From positions 3,535,501 through 3,599,500 of the forward strand of contig NC_064036.1 in NCBI RefSeq assembly GCF_932526225.1: a stretch of 64,000 nt of DNA. Direction: 5' to 3'. The notes under the pieces are model-generated. The model worked only from the letters and a program-made list of their open reading frames with translations, was not told where the DNA came from and made no database searches. Source of the DNA: Nematostella vectensis. Taxonomy: Eukaryota; Cnidaria; Anthozoa; Actiniaria; Edwardsiidae. The position numbers and the translations under genes were made by a program. Positions 46,001-55,735 of this stretch are shown here, one piece after another. How positions within the stretch are numbered: position 1 is the stretch's first letter; the number at the start of each line of letters is the position of its first letter.

Positions 46001-46039
46001 TGGCTCGAGGGATTTATAACGAAAAACAACATAAAATGA
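34051..46039 (+). CDS. ANPEP: Aminopeptidase N-like M1 zinc metallopeptidase, copy 2 (type II membrane ectoenzyme)
   Basis: 21 coding exons: 34051-34240, 36071-36334, 36503-36680, 36978-37248, 38400-38520, 38908-39059, 39697-39810, 40124-40258, 40523-40588, 40910-40975, 41081-41271, 41922-42001, 42608-42732, 43103-43158, 43293-43443, 43631-43704, 43813-43923, 44177-44344, 44750-44890, 45349-45433 and 45875-46039. They total 2,904 nt (967 residues), exactly as copy 1. Eleven exons (3, 5, 7, 9, 10, 12-16, 18) have the same length in both genes and every intron phase agrees, so they arose by tandem duplication. The anchor is at about 33-54, GAMEN 352-356, HELAH 387-391, third ligand Glu410, and the catalytic Tyr473 in ISYSK. 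The proteins differ throughout, so the duplication is old. Minisatellites carrying splice sites flank exons 7, 11, 12 and 13. The role is as for copy 1; different stalks and substrate loops suggest, but do not prove, different substrates. Confidence 0.95.
34337..35444. mobile_element. Probable DNA transposon in intron 1 of aminopeptidase copy 2
   Basis: The left end agcctggtttccatat and the right end atatgggaaccaggct are inverted with one or two mismatches. Inside are further inverted words around cgtatctgtcgt near 34920-35035 and short tandem copies of ggaatacatacg near 35330-35400. No transposase frame was recognised. Either one degraded element or two nested ones. Boundaries are by eye. 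Confidence 0.55.
37262..37830. repeat. 21-bp G-rich minisatellite in intron 4 of aminopeptidase copy 2
   Basis: About 24 copies of a 21-bp unit, gtcaggagggagggtagata plus t, with variants (aaaaggg, gacaag). It begins within 15-60 bp of the exon 4 donor GTCAGTGAG. The G-rich strand is the sense strand, so the RNA contains many GGG runs. Confidence 0.93.
37931..38345. repeat. 15-bp G-rich minisatellite in intron 4 of aminopeptidase copy 2
   Basis: About 27 copies of ggcaggccaggggga with gac and gtc variants. It ends about 55 bp before the exon 5 acceptor. It is open in all frames on both strands, giving Gly/Arg- or Pro/Leu-rich artefact proteins. It is related in wording to the 21-bp array just upstream and to aggcaggcca at 37262, and may have grown from that point. 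Confidence 0.95.
39798..40050 (+). repeat. 48-bp repeat carrying exon 7 end plus its 5' splice site (aminopeptidase copy 2)
   Basis: The exon 7 end atggcacgtg before gtaagttaac recurs at 39849 and 39897 with the same donor. More diverged copies follow at about 39955 and 40005, where the donor is lost (atggcatgtgtcc, atggcatgtgtct). Decoys decay with distance from the exon. Read-through meets a TAA in the exon frame. Confidence 0.9.
40995..41125 (+). repeat. Two-copy duplication around the 3' splice site of exon 11 (aminopeptidase copy 2)
   Basis: gtcatctctcgattgtcgct then tgtcttttacgg (first copy) and gtcatctcttgattggcgct then tgtcttttacag (real acceptor, exon 41081) are about 60 bp apart. 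Both are followed by agctgtgttgac-like exon words. In the upstream copy the acceptor AG reads GG, so it should be inactive. Confidence 0.75.
41640..41945 (+). repeat. 48-bp repeat carrying the 3' splice site of exon 12 (aminopeptidase copy 2)
   Basis: Six copies of a 48-bp unit: acctttcccgtgtgctttac, ttttatcgattag, then ctacaaatggatgat. The last copy supplies the real acceptor (exon 12 starts at 41922, N-Y-K-W-M-I-P-F). The five upstream copies keep the pyrimidine tract, TAG and the first 20 or so coding bases. 48 is a multiple of three and the frame is open through all copies, so choosing an upstream acceptor adds 16 residues per unit (a [19 protein letters not shown] repeat). Confidence 0.95.
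41990..42478 (+). repeat. 45-bp repeat carrying exon 12 end plus its 5' splice site (aminopeptidase copy 2)
   Basis: Ten copies of cggaattccagtaagtcacg plus cgtactagcctcgctacatcattac. They come in a block of six, then a spacer (taacactaagccaggcacag) with a longer exon copy (aatcggtggatggaccggaa), then a block of four. Each copy carries the exon end and the same strong GTAAGT donor. The unit is a multiple of three. The first block is stop-free into the second, adding [19 protein letters not shown] residues per unit if skipped as donor. Confidence 0.95.
42725..42965 (+). repeat. Donor-like repeat after exon 13 (aminopeptidase copy 2)
   Basis: The exon 13 end acacg before gtaagtcacgccaagtca is followed by about ten diverged copies of the form cacgtggtaagtcacgccaa with a period near 20-22 bp. 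Many keep GGTAAG or GTAAGT. It is a shorter and more degenerate array than at exon 12. Confidence 0.85.
44360..44715. repeat. Low-complexity AAC/ACA-rich tract in intron 18 of aminopeptidase copy 2
   Basis: Imperfect aacaacaacagcaacaac repeats mixed with gacaaaaacaccataacaac words. There is no coding capacity beyond low-complexity frames. Confidence 0.85.
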
Positions 46040-46566
46040 ATTTCTTTTCACTTTTATTTTGTTGTATAGAGATTCTGTGTTGAGTTTTAGTAGTGTTTTG
46101 ATAATCCTACCGTGGAAACGTTTCTTTTAATGCAATGTCAATTTTTTCAACTTTTCAGGCTATTTTACTGTTTTAGTAGACATTTTTTCTGTTATCATTA
46201 GTTTTGCAATGTTTTATTTTCGCACAATTTAGCGTATAGAATGTGAGATAATCCATGTTGTTGGCTAGTTGTGGTCTAGTAGTTTTGTCAGTGTCATTTA
46301 TTGGTATTTCATGGCTCTTTTTTGTCTCTTATTATTTCAAAGGATTAAGTTTCTTTTGTCTATAAGGTTTAAAATGTTTTAAAAGAAACCCGCATGTCCC
46401 AAGGGAGGTTTTGCTAGACGCACAAACTCAACCAAACCAACCATTGTCTGTACCAGATCTGCGAGATATCGCTTCAAACATCTGAAATATTACAAAATCA
46501 AAAATAGGAAGGTAAAAAGAGTCTGATCAATGTGATTATTGGACTTTTAAATTGACTACTATTGGT

Positions 46567-46998
46567 ATGAAAACACCGAGGAATAAAAAAAACAAAGGCA
46601 AACATGGACGGCGACTAGGAAGAGTGTCTCCAAACATCGAAAGAAATCTTAAAAAAGAACTGAAAATACGGAACAGCGATCAACTTGGACATTTTGCGTT
46701 TAGCGAAGTAGACAATTCTATTCAACAAGTTCTTAAACTTCCTGAAATTCCAATAATATACGAGAAAAGTGAGACCCGTAATGGATTAGTTTTGCCTCCG
46801 ATCACAAGCGAAGGAAAACAGAGAAGTACCGACGTTAAAAACAACGAGCTTCTTCTGCCAAAAATAAACGCACAATCTCGGGTTTGCCTTAGGCAGGACT
46901 CTTGGCTTGATAACAAAGATGTTTTATCCGTTAGCTGGGGCCGTGCTTTGGATGTGTTAGGCCAGAATAGCCAGTTCGAGGGTAATCCACATATGTAG
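46567..46998 (+). CDS. Small hypothetical protein, single exon
   Basis: A 143-residue frame starting at ATG 46567 with a very basic N-terminus (MKTPRNKKNKGKHGRRLGR), then acidic/hydrophobic alternation (LPEIPIIYEKSE, LVLPPIT, LLLPKINAQ) and a C-terminal WGRALDVLG motif. I do not recognise the family. An AATAAA at 47207-47212 could end its transcript. It lies between the aminopeptidase pair and DIPK1, convergent with DIPK1. It could be a genuine short gene, the last exon of something, or chance. Its length and complex composition favour a real protein. Confidence 0.4.
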   Translation: MKTPRNKKNKGKHGRRLGRVSPNIERNLKKELKIRNSDQLGHFAFSEVDNSIQQVLKLPEIPIIYEKSETRNGLVLPPITSEGKQRSTDVKNNELLLPKINAQSRVCLRQDSWLDNKDVLSVSWGRALDVLGQNSQFEGNPHM

Positions 46999-47421
46999 GA
47001 AATCACGAAGTTTTATCCGTGTCAATTTGCGTATTCTGATTGGCTAATTAGGGCTACGTCTTTTTGTTTATAGTCATGTGGTTTTCAGGAAAGGTACTGT
47101 ACATAAAGAAGAAACTTAAAAGGCAAGAGTTTTGTTGTTTAAATTGTTTTAGCGTATCTTCCAAAAAAGCGACATTTTAACGCGATTTTATTAAACCCAA
47201 GTAGATAATAAAATGTGAAACGTTCCCTCTAATAGCACTCGATGTTTATTTAGAAAATCCAATTCAATTTTAAGATAATAAAAAGAATTGGTAGATGTAA
47301 AGATGTGTTATCTAGCTAGATCCTACATGATTCAGATGCACAGCCATGGTTTTCCCAGGAGTCCCCTGTTCACCCCCCTCAGCTTCACACCTGGAATTTC
47401 ACACAACAATTTCATGATAAA

Positions 47422-49784
47422 CTAATTAGAATTGCATCGATACTTTCCCTCTTGTAAGTCCTTCAACATCTTCTTAACATTACCAGTGTGGAGAACAAGG
47501 TCTTCAAAGGTGTCGTATACAGGGATTGTGACACAATATTCCCTTATGCTCTCAACAGCAACTTGGAAACATCTAAGTTGTACAGGATCCTTGTTGAAAT
47601 TCTGGTAGACATAAGATATCAATGGGTCTACAATAGCTAAACAAATGTTCTGGACATCTTGAGATAGCAATTTTGAGTTGCAATATCCTGTTTCTGTATT
47701 ACATTTACTGGCACATTCCTTAAAGTCGCCAATAGTACAGTCTGAATTGGAAGAACATGATGTAGACTCTAAGTATACCTCAGCAGTATACTTGGTATAT
47801 GTTAAATCCAGGTCAATGAATTTTGCAATAGGTGGGGCATCGTCTGTCAGGCCAAAATTCCCATTGTGGACATCACAAGATTGTAACAAACCAAATGGAT
47901 TTGAATTTAGCTCTAGAAGACCATCCAATACAGAATGCATATAATTGAATCTCTCCTCTATATTGGGGACTCGTAGTTGTAGAATATTCACAAATACTAT
48001 CATCTGAATTTTTGATAGCATTGGCATGAATTTTTTTTCCAAGGTGTTATAGTATTTATAGATAATAGACCTTATAAAGTTCTCAACAGGCTCCAAAATA
48101 AATGGCAATGCACAAAGGTCATCCAGTCTCATGGGTAATCCAAACAAGATATCCGCAATGTGTGGGATATTTTCAACAGCATACAAACGACCACAGTAAC
48201 CATATATATTTGGTGAATGCTTGCTTCCATTCAGGATTAATAGCAATCTTGGCTCTGGTGTGTGTAACAGGTCCAATATTGATTTTGTTTCCAATGCTGA
48301 AAGTTTACCATCCCTGTCTACATCAGCTATGTCTAGAATTTGGTCAAAAGTAGCTTGACACTTTTCACACTGATCAAATCTTCCAAATAATGATAGAATA
48401 TATTGAGTAATTTCATATCTCGGCTCCAGTAACTCAATTGTGTAGTTTTGAAATGTGGTGAAGAACTTAAGAACAACCTCTCTCCCATTCCAAGTTGCTG
48501 AGTGAACTTTTTTTTCTCCTTGTCCAGTTAAACATCTGTTAATCAACACAGATTTCTCAGAGCACATGGAATGGCAGAGATTTCCTGTGACTTGGCCAGC
48601 ATCATATTCCTTGCACTGCAAAAGACACAACAAGTATACTATAACTACACCTTATTTAATGTTTTAATGATTTATGTTTTACGGTGCTTATTGGAGAAGG
48701 GGCACTTATTGACAATCGCATAAAATTTGCGCTTATATGGATATAGAAGTTGAAGTGATAATAAGTAGACCCACGTTGCAAATAAAGAATGTCAATGTGA
48801 GAGATTTACACTAATTAAGTGGTGCTTCTGTTTAGACCTTTTTTAGGGGGGAGGGGAGCGGGCACTTATTGGATAAGGGGTGCTCATTCAAAAATTCGAG
48901 GTTGAAGGGGCGTGCTTATTGGGGAGGCGGCACTTATTTCAAGGAGAGCACTTATTCGAATCATTACAAACTCTTGAAAATTTACCCATACTCATTTTTT
49001 GGCCAAGGTCTGGGTATATACAGTATATACCAGCTTTTAGGGGGCAAGGATAGGTTTAAAAAGATTACAGGCTAAACAGTTCGATTATGAATGGTATCTG
49101 ATCTGAGATTTGAGAAGAGAAAACTTTGAGCATTTGGAAAAACGCTTTGATAGTGTTGGATACAATTCATATGAAAAACACCATAAAGTCTATTTTGTTG
49201 TTTTGGGCAAGTAAAACTCTTTGACCTCACATGTTTTCTTAGTGCTGTAGCTAGCTTTGAAATATTAGGGGGAATAATATACAATGACTACTTGCAGGCC
49301 CGTAGCCAGGGGGGGGGGGGGAGTCAGGAGTTCGAAAGAACCCCCCACTCGATAGGAAGGTCTGCTCTCATAAAGGAAAAGTAAGTACCACTACGACCTA
49401 GGACGGGGCCTACCTAATGGATAAACGAACACCCCGCTCAAAATCCTGGACGGGCCTGATTTGTCATTTAAATAATTTTCTAAAATTGCCTTTCCCTGTT
49501 ACGGCCATTTAAGGCTGTCTGCAAAATGGGCCCTTGATATTAAATGATGCAACTGAGCATTGCTCAGATAGAAAAAGCTAAACGTGAGGAATTATTCTTG
49601 TTTGTTCTTTGATCTTATTATTTACGAGAGCTTGGAATAAGCAGTTGGAGTTATATTAAGTACATACCAGCTGGTCGATGTGACTTTGATTGCACTCAAA
49701 GTAAAATTCAATAAGATAAAAGAAAGCAATCGACAAGACTACTGCTCCACCAAGCCCAAAGCAGTATTTTGCAGACCACGGCAT
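47422..49784 (-). CDS. DIPK1: Divergent protein kinase domain 1 (FAM69) protein, ER/secretory type II membrane protein
   Basis: Two coding exons on the minus strand: 49784-49668 (39 codons, phase 0, donor GTATGT) and 48615-47422, giving 436 residues (human DIPK1A/B about 430). The N-terminus holds a signal anchor (GAVVLSIAFFYLIEFYF), followed by the FAM69 signature YDAGQVTGNLCHSMC. Next come CLTGQGEKKV, an EF-hand-like loop DVDRDGKLSALE, kinase-like catalytic region DVHNGNFGL and a metal-binding-like FIDLDLTYT. A Cys-rich insert (TSCSSNSDCTIG) precedes the C-terminal helices. The family is lumenal in the ER, related to the FAM20/Fam198 kinases; activity is uncertain. A likely polyadenylation signal is at 47245-47250 (minus). 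The gene is head-to-head with MRPL20, 177 bp between start codons. A, B or C subtype not decided. Confidence 0.9.
48640..49660. other. DIPK1 intron with degenerate ggcacttatt-type repeats
   Basis: Between about 48680 and 48970 the words gggcacttattgg, gcttattggagaagg and ggcacttattt recur in diverged form, probably an old transposon fragment. Another G-rich tract lies at 49309-49322. No exon is seen. Confidence 0.5.
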
Positions 49785-49961
49785 ACTTTTTCGCAGTTTT
49801 CCTCCATTGCCCAACTCCAAACTCTAACTGAAATTTTTCAACTCCCGATTGGCTACCTGTGTGTCAGGCCAGGCTACATATCTATCGTGTGTACAGGGAA
49901 CCACGAATATAACTGTGCTAAATTGGAGTAGTATTTGGCAATTACTTATTCTTCGCAAAAT
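49785..49961. promoter_or_regulatory. Bidirectional promoter between DIPK1 and MRPL20
   Basis: Only 177 bp separate the two divergent start codons, so both 5' UTRs and the core promoters must lie here. It contains gattggct (an inverted CCAAT box, about 49846) and no TATA box. The spacing is seen directly; the promoter role is inferred. Confidence 0.65.
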
Positions 49962-52900
49962 ATGGTTCGTGGTGGGCCTGCCGATCGCGCTGTAAAGCGA
50001 GCAAGAATATTTGCTCTTGCTAAGGTAAGGTTTCGATCACGTGTGTTTGCAGCCATAATTCTTGCTTCCATTGCTCAACAGACTTATAAGTCTATAATAA
50101 ATTACTTAAGCTTATGTTCTGGATCTGGTTTGAACTTGTCGGTCTTTGCTACGCACAAACTTCAAATTATTGTATACATATCTCTTTCTATATATATACA
50201 GAGTATTAAGCTTATACCATACATTACTTTGCAATTTAGTATGGTTTTTATTTTCACTGCCTATGTACACTCGATTTAAGCTTATAGAATAAGTTGAGAA
50301 TCTTTATTAACTGACTCAGTTCGGAAATTATCTGTGCATAGGGCTTTCGTGGTAGATCAAAGAACTGCTACAGCATCGCAATCAGGAGAGTGCAAAAGGC
50401 TTTGCAGTACCAATACACCAGCAGACGACTGAAAAAGAGAGACATGAGATCTGTGAGTATCATCTGTCTACCGTGTAATAATATTAGGGACCTTGCAGGC
50501 ATGGGGGCAGGTCAAGGAGGATGCCTAGGCCTTAGTTAAGTAGCCTTGCTGCTCATCTGTGTAACAGTGTTTGCATCATCATGCCTGTCAACACCATCTT
50601 GAGATCTATGCTGTGAGTGAATTTGTGCGGTAAGAGCTTTGTATACGGCAAACACAGGGGAAGGTATACCCACCCCTCCACCAAAAAGTTAATATACCCC
50701 ACCCCTTCCCCCAAGAAAATTCTCAAGCTTTGAGATTTTTGGAGGTTGACAGGTATGCATCATACAGGGTGCTGCATTGATAAAGCTTAAGGATACCGTA
50801 GACCCAAGCGGTAATTGATAAAGCTTAAGGATACCGTAGACCCAAGCGGTAATTACCTGAATCGTCCCGGCAAAATTGCTAACGCTTGCATCGGATTAAA
50901 GCAAATGCCAACAAACTATTAAATTTAAAGCTTAATTATTATACTTTCCTCCTAAAATAATCATTTTTATTCGCCCTTAATTTTGAGTGTTTTTGTCTGG
51001 TCCAAAGTGCGAAATCAACCACTTTTAAACATGCGAATTATTTATACACACAAAAAGCACGTAACCTCTCAGGATCTGCCTTATATCCTTCATCATCTAC
51101 TAAACTGAAAAACTATGTCTATATTTGACGTCACACAGCCTCGTTGATTAATAATCAAGGATCAAGCTAGTCGTGGAATAATTTTGCTTCTTTGGCTACA
51201 ACGTGCTAATTAAATCTGTAGCGAAAAAAGCTATTGATTATCCGCGGCACGGTGTGACAAAAATTATCTATATTAAACGCTTGCCAAATTGCGCAGGAAT
51301 CGGGCTGTTAGAAGTGTAATTCACATATTTAGAGTAAGTTGGGGTGAAATTTGATTGCGAGATATCGGGGATTGAAGTTGTGTAAACATTATAGGCAGCG
51401 TGACAGCAATGACAGACGAAGAGCAAATAGACCCTCTTATGGCAACCAATCACATTGCACGCTCAACATGCAACTGGAAAACCCCTAGGCGCTCAAATGT
51501 CATAGCGCTAGTCGTGCAAGTGAAGAAAGTGCCTAGACCGTAGCGAGCTTGCACTGAAGGAAAGAAGAGCACTGAAAAGTTAAAAAGACCACGAACGAAG
51601 ACAACTCTCTGTTTTGGGCTTTCTTCCTCGCTTCACCTTCTTCGAAGGAAGCTAAGGATTCTTACTTAATCTTGGCATAGTTTACAACTATGCAAAATTT
51701 AGTGTAAACGCTTATAAAGTTGATTTAAATACGGATAAATCTTGGATAAAACCTGAAGGAATGTCGATAATAATACTGACGCGGTTGTATGCTTATTAGA
51801 GGGCAAAGCCGTAAAACTAAGTTCCCTGGATGTTGATTGCTGGGCTTTGAGCTAAGTAAACAGGATTATGAGATACAGGATTCGAGAATAATGCAAAACT
51901 CATTCGAATTAGGTTTTTCTTGAATTTCTGGCTAACATCTAAATTTCACCCGAAATGAAGCCATTTGGGTCTACGGTATCGTTAATCTCACCCCATATTT
52001 ACTCTGTTCATGGTTGTTTAGTAGTCCTGAGGTAGGGTGGTTACTCCCATAAAGACAGACAGGGATGGTGGTCAGCAAAATCAGTGTTGACCCTAAGGGA
52101 TATCAATTTTGGTGTGGTCAACAGCAGTTTGTACCCCTAAGAGAAAGCATGTTGGGCATGGTTGAAGCAATTGTTGACCCTAAGAGATAGCACTGCTGTT
52201 ACCTACAATAAAGCTGATAGGATAAGCAGTTGTTCGAATTTTATTCCCCAAAAGATAGGACAATCACCCCTCTTTACTTTTATGGAGATTCCCTCCTATT
52301 TTCAGGGTTTTCTTGTTTGCTCTATAAAGTTATTTATGAAGGAGATTCATCTCCTAGATGTTCCTTTTTTCCAATGATAATTAAAAAGACTTTTTGTTAC
52401 TGTGGGGTAAAATGTTGTCTATATACCCACAAAATTTTTTATACCCCCAGAATTTATCAACCCAGAAAATATGGTTGAAAAGCTCAAACTCCCAAAAAAG
52501 GCAGTAAACACATTATCTAATGCCTATTCATGATTGTACATTGGTGGGATATGGTACTATTTATAACCTACCATAAGGATATGAGAAAGAGAGTTTATTT
52601 TTCATCAGCTTTGGATAACCAGGATCAATATTGCAGGAAGAGAACACAATATCAACTATTCGACACTTGTACACAAAATGGCAAAGGTACTGTTTTATCA
52701 ATTTAGCTTTTCTCCATTTATACTCTGCTTATATTAAACACTCTCATACTTAGTGTTTTTTTTTTTCTGGTGGACTAGAAAAGCCACTCTCTAGAAAGAT
52801 CTAGAACACAAGCATATTTATACCCTTCTACTCATAAACTATACACCAGACTCTTATCTGGTATAAGATTCTCTGATTGACCATAGCTAGCAACAACATG

Positions 52901-53277
52901 GCTGATCTGGACAAAGTTCCACTCACCTCTACTGAGTGCGACCATGTAGCATGACTGCCCTCTCTAACTCCCTAGCAATCTTGTGATATACCTTCCAGGG
53001 CTTCTCAATATCCCTACCCTTTTCAGCTTGATATCCAGTTGAATAGAAAGATGCTCTCTGAGATAGCCATTCATGAACCAAGATCATTCAAGGTAAACCA
53101 CTTTTCTTTCCCATGAATCAAGACATCTAGTCAGATATCTAGTAATGTCTGACTTTGTGAGGTAATCTTTTAACGAATACTGCACCTTCTAACTTTATAG
53201 TTTGTTTGTATTTTAAGGGACTGGCAAGTTTGGCCAAACGTCGACTGGAGGATGGACTACTTGCTGCTATTAGGTAG
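49962..53277 (+). CDS. MRPL20: Mitochondrial large-subunit ribosomal protein bL20m
   Basis: Five coding exons: 49962-50024, 50342-50452, 52609-52686, 53027-53092 and 53218-53277, all phase 0, 378 nt, 125 residues. The protein reads as bL20: [20 protein letters not shown], then [70 protein letters not shown]. The protein binds 23S-type rRNA in the mitochondrial ribosome. Human MRPL20 has 149 residues including a transit peptide; here the mature-type sequence starts almost at once, so import must use the basic N-terminus, or an upstream start was missed. AATAAA lies at 53703-53708. Intron 2 (2.2 kb) hosts a DNA transposon with a duplicated end. Confidence 0.9.
50777..50852. repeat. 38-bp tandem duplication, two exact copies
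   Basis: ttgataaagcttaaggatac plus cgtagacccaagcggtaa occurs at 50777-50814 and 50815-50852. The unit includes the left terminal inverted repeat of the element that follows. Confidence 0.93.
50830..51980. mobile_element. DNA transposon with ATACCGTAGACCCAA termini, MRPL20 intron 2
   Basis: The left terminus ataccgtagacccaagcgg (about 50829, and again about 50791 because of the tandem duplication) and the right terminus ccatttgggtctacggtat (51961-51979) are inverted with few mismatches. The interior is AT-rich with no recognisable transposase. Non-autonomous, about 1.15 kb. Confidence 0.65.
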
Positions 53278-53702
53278 CAACATAGGGTGCTTCCTGGTTT
53301 TAGAGAATCAGATAAGCAACCAATGGGTGCAGGTTATCCCAGATAAATTGAAAGAACTTCATGGTTTCTTCATGGAACTTCAAAGTTTCTTTACATTGTA
53401 CTATTTACCTGGGGAAGTTGTAAAATACTTTCTTGATGCCTCAATTACAGTAAATTCTCTCCCTCTACTTTCACGCTCTTAAACTTCTTGCTAACTTGAA
53501 AAGTAAAATTCCTTTAAATTGTGATTGTTCATGCAGAAACTAAACTTTAGTTTGTTATCATGCCGATTTAATCTGCTTCTGCAAGTTTGAAGCATGTTTC
53601 ACAATGCAAGCTTACTGTTTCGTGACTGAGCTTTTAAGATTTATCTCACATGACATCAATCTTGCTTGTTATGTTTTTGAGTGAACCGTCACAATAAGAA
53701 CC

Positions 53703-53708
53703 AATAAA
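53703..53708 (+). terminator. Polyadenylation signal, MRPL20
   Basis: AATAAA about 430 bp after the MRPL20 stop, the first canonical hexamer found in the 3' region. Use is inferred. Confidence 0.5.
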
Positions 53709-53777
53709 CCTCTGGCCCCATAATGCAGCTTTTGTCACTAAATACAAACACCTCTTTGAAAAGCATTTATATAATTC

Positions 53778-53783
53778 TTTATT
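53778..53783 (-). terminator. Polyadenylation signal, SELENOK
   Basis: Minus-strand AATAAA about 300 bp after the SELENOK stop, beyond the SECIS element, as needed for the SECIS to be in the mRNA. It faces the MRPL20 signal, so the two genes converge within about 100 bp. Confidence 0.55.
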
Positions 53784-53964
53784 GAGAGCTGCATTTTGTT
53801 ATCAAATGCTGGTATTTACAAAGTAGATCTAGAAGCTGAACTAATTGGGTTTATGTAAGTAATACAATGTATACAAGGCTAATTTGTAAAAATACAGCAA
53901 ATAAAATATTAACCTTGAGCTATTGGTTATTACTTGATGATATATAGTTGAGAATTGAGGTGAC

Positions 53965-54035
53965 GCATGGAGGCTTTCATCAGTCACTGGGTGCCACCTA
54001 GCTTTGCCCGGGTGACGTCATGCCATTAAATGCCA
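53965..54035 (-). promoter_or_regulatory. SECIS element in the SELENOK 3' UTR
   Basis: On the minus strand, about 65 nt after the stop: ATGAC (54021-54017), then gtcacccgggc, then AAA in the apical loop, then gctaggtggcaccca and gtgac followed by TGATG (ending 53978). ATGA and TGAT form the non-Watson-Crick quartet, GTCAC/GTGAC closes the stem above it, and the unpaired A's lie about 11 nt from the quartet, as the consensus requires. GGC and GCC below it can pair with an internal loop. This matches the SECIS rules known for eukaryotic selenoproteins and sits exactly where SELENOK needs it. Confidence 0.85.
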
Positions 54036-54083
54036 GACTGTTGTCATCCTCAGACCAAGCTTACCAAGATACCTGGTAAGCTT

Positions 54084-55735
54084 TTACCTGAGAAGGAAAG
54101 ATCATCAGTAAAATTAAACTAGGAGTGGTTTACACTAACTTGTGAAAAAAATGTGCACTCCAGAGAAAATTATCTGACGAAACACTAAAAAGTGTATTAA
54201 CTTAGTAAAAAACTACTATATTAAGATATGCTTGGCCTACAGTGCCCAGCTAAATGTCAAGGAAAAGTAAATACTGTACAATGACAAATTCAAAGATGAT
54301 GGAATTGAATGACAGACAATCATTGTTGGTGGTAATTGTGACAACATATTTTGCTATGCATCATCAGCAAACCCGTCTAACATGATCAGGGATCAAAATA
54401 ATGTGACATCATGACCCTGTTTAGCGATTATGATGTCAGAGCACGTACCTTCCTCATCCTCCACCCATTGGTGGTCCAGGATTGTATGGGCCGTCTACAA
54501 TAAGTAAACCAAATTCAGAACGGTGTATATTAAGTTTGTTATTAAAAGGCTACTTTTGAGTGGCATGGGAAACAAGAGAGAATTTGCTACAAACATGTCA
54601 CATGTTTGGAGCCTAAGAGCACATTCCTCAAACACCACTGCCTTAAAAGCCTTTAAAGGCCTGTGCAAACAGTGCTAGTATTGTTATGCCAAAACACCCA
54701 GTAATGCCAGCCCTGTTTTGTAAAGCAGGTTGGGCAATCTACCAAGCAACTAAAGTACAACAGAACATGACATGTATAGGAGGAATCACATGTGGGTGGT
54801 GTGTTAGTACATCAGCTTATGGGGCCCCTCACACCCATTGAAATGGGTTGAGACATGGATAGTCTCAGTTCCAAGATGGGCGGTTCTTATCGTATTATTA
54901 GAATTTCAAATGTAAAGAGCTTAGAACATGGTTGATACTGTATATAAAGTTATACATAATTAAGTAGTGGTAATGATGTCCAGTGTGCTTATATCCTTGT
55001 TTTTCGTTTTTTTTTTGTCTAAAGACATAATTAAATATAAGAAATCGACTTTCATTGGCCTAATGATCGCACAGGAGAACCATTAATTTTATTCATACCT
55101 CCTCCTCCACCTAATCTGCCGAACCTTCGACCTGGAGGCTTTGGTGGTCTATGTAGAAAGGGAAAGATTAATCACACACACACAAAATAAATTTGTTAAG
55201 TACGATTTTACAGTTTTGATAATCAAGCAACAATGAAAAGATTAACAAATCAAACCATACTTCACCTATACACTATTAACAGGACTTACCCGCCTCCCGG
55301 TCTATAATCAGAATTGGACTGACTACCGTTTTTGGTCAAACCAGGCTGCAAGCAAAGGAAACAGAATCGTTTTATAATTTCTTTTAAAGTACAGTACGCT
55401 AGTAACCGTTTGAGCGAGAACTAGCTGCATGGATATATAAAAAAGAGACTATGCTCGACTTACCGAAACCATTGTGTGAAAGCTGTTGACAAATAATAAC
55501 TACAAATTAGACAAAGTTTAAATCGTAAATCCTGACAAAGCAAATTTAAACGTGCACTCACAAGAGAATAATAAAATCGATGATTCCCCAAAAGACATCT
55601 GTGATAATAGAGAGTCTCCAGATAGACCTCCTTTCAAGCACGTTGCCTGCAAACGATAAAACGGCAAAATCAGCACACGCAAAAAGGATTTCAAACGAGA
55701 GAATCTCGAGACATACTTCCTTGGATGTACACCAT
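54084..55735 (-). CDS. SELENOK: Selenoprotein K (ER membrane selenoprotein, UGA-recoded)
   Basis: Seven small minus-strand exons: 55735-55717, 55646-55562, 55482-55464, 55345-55290, 55148-55099, 54494-54449 and 54087-54084 (279 nt, 92 residues; human 94). The N-terminus MVYIQG, a single membrane segment (SIWRLSIITDVFWGIIDFII) and a Gly/Pro/Arg-rich tail (PPKPPGRRFGRLGGG, YNPGPPMGGG) match SELENOK. The in-frame TGA at 54456-54454 is selenocysteine 90 in the conserved GGUGR end. The final coding exon gives only one base of the last Arg codon plus TAA, so the stop lies just past a junction. A SECIS follows. The family protein works in the ER membrane with the DHHC6 palmitoyltransferase and with ER-associated degradation. 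Most gene callers would truncate it at the UGA. Head-to-head with ARMC3. Confidence 0.95.
54454..54456 (-). other. SELENOK: Selenocysteine UGA codon of SELENOK
   Basis: TGA in the frame of exon 6, between GGC-type Gly codons and GGA, followed five bases later by the donor GTACGT. It is the third codon from the end of the protein, as in vertebrate SELENOK. A UGA this close to the last junction would be under 50 nt from it, so nonsense-mediated decay should not be strong. Confidence 0.92.

Noticed and set aside
53252..53482. 76-residue plus-strand frame at the end of MRPL20
   Set aside because: It overlaps the last MRPL20 exon in a different frame and runs into the 3' UTR; no family resemblance.
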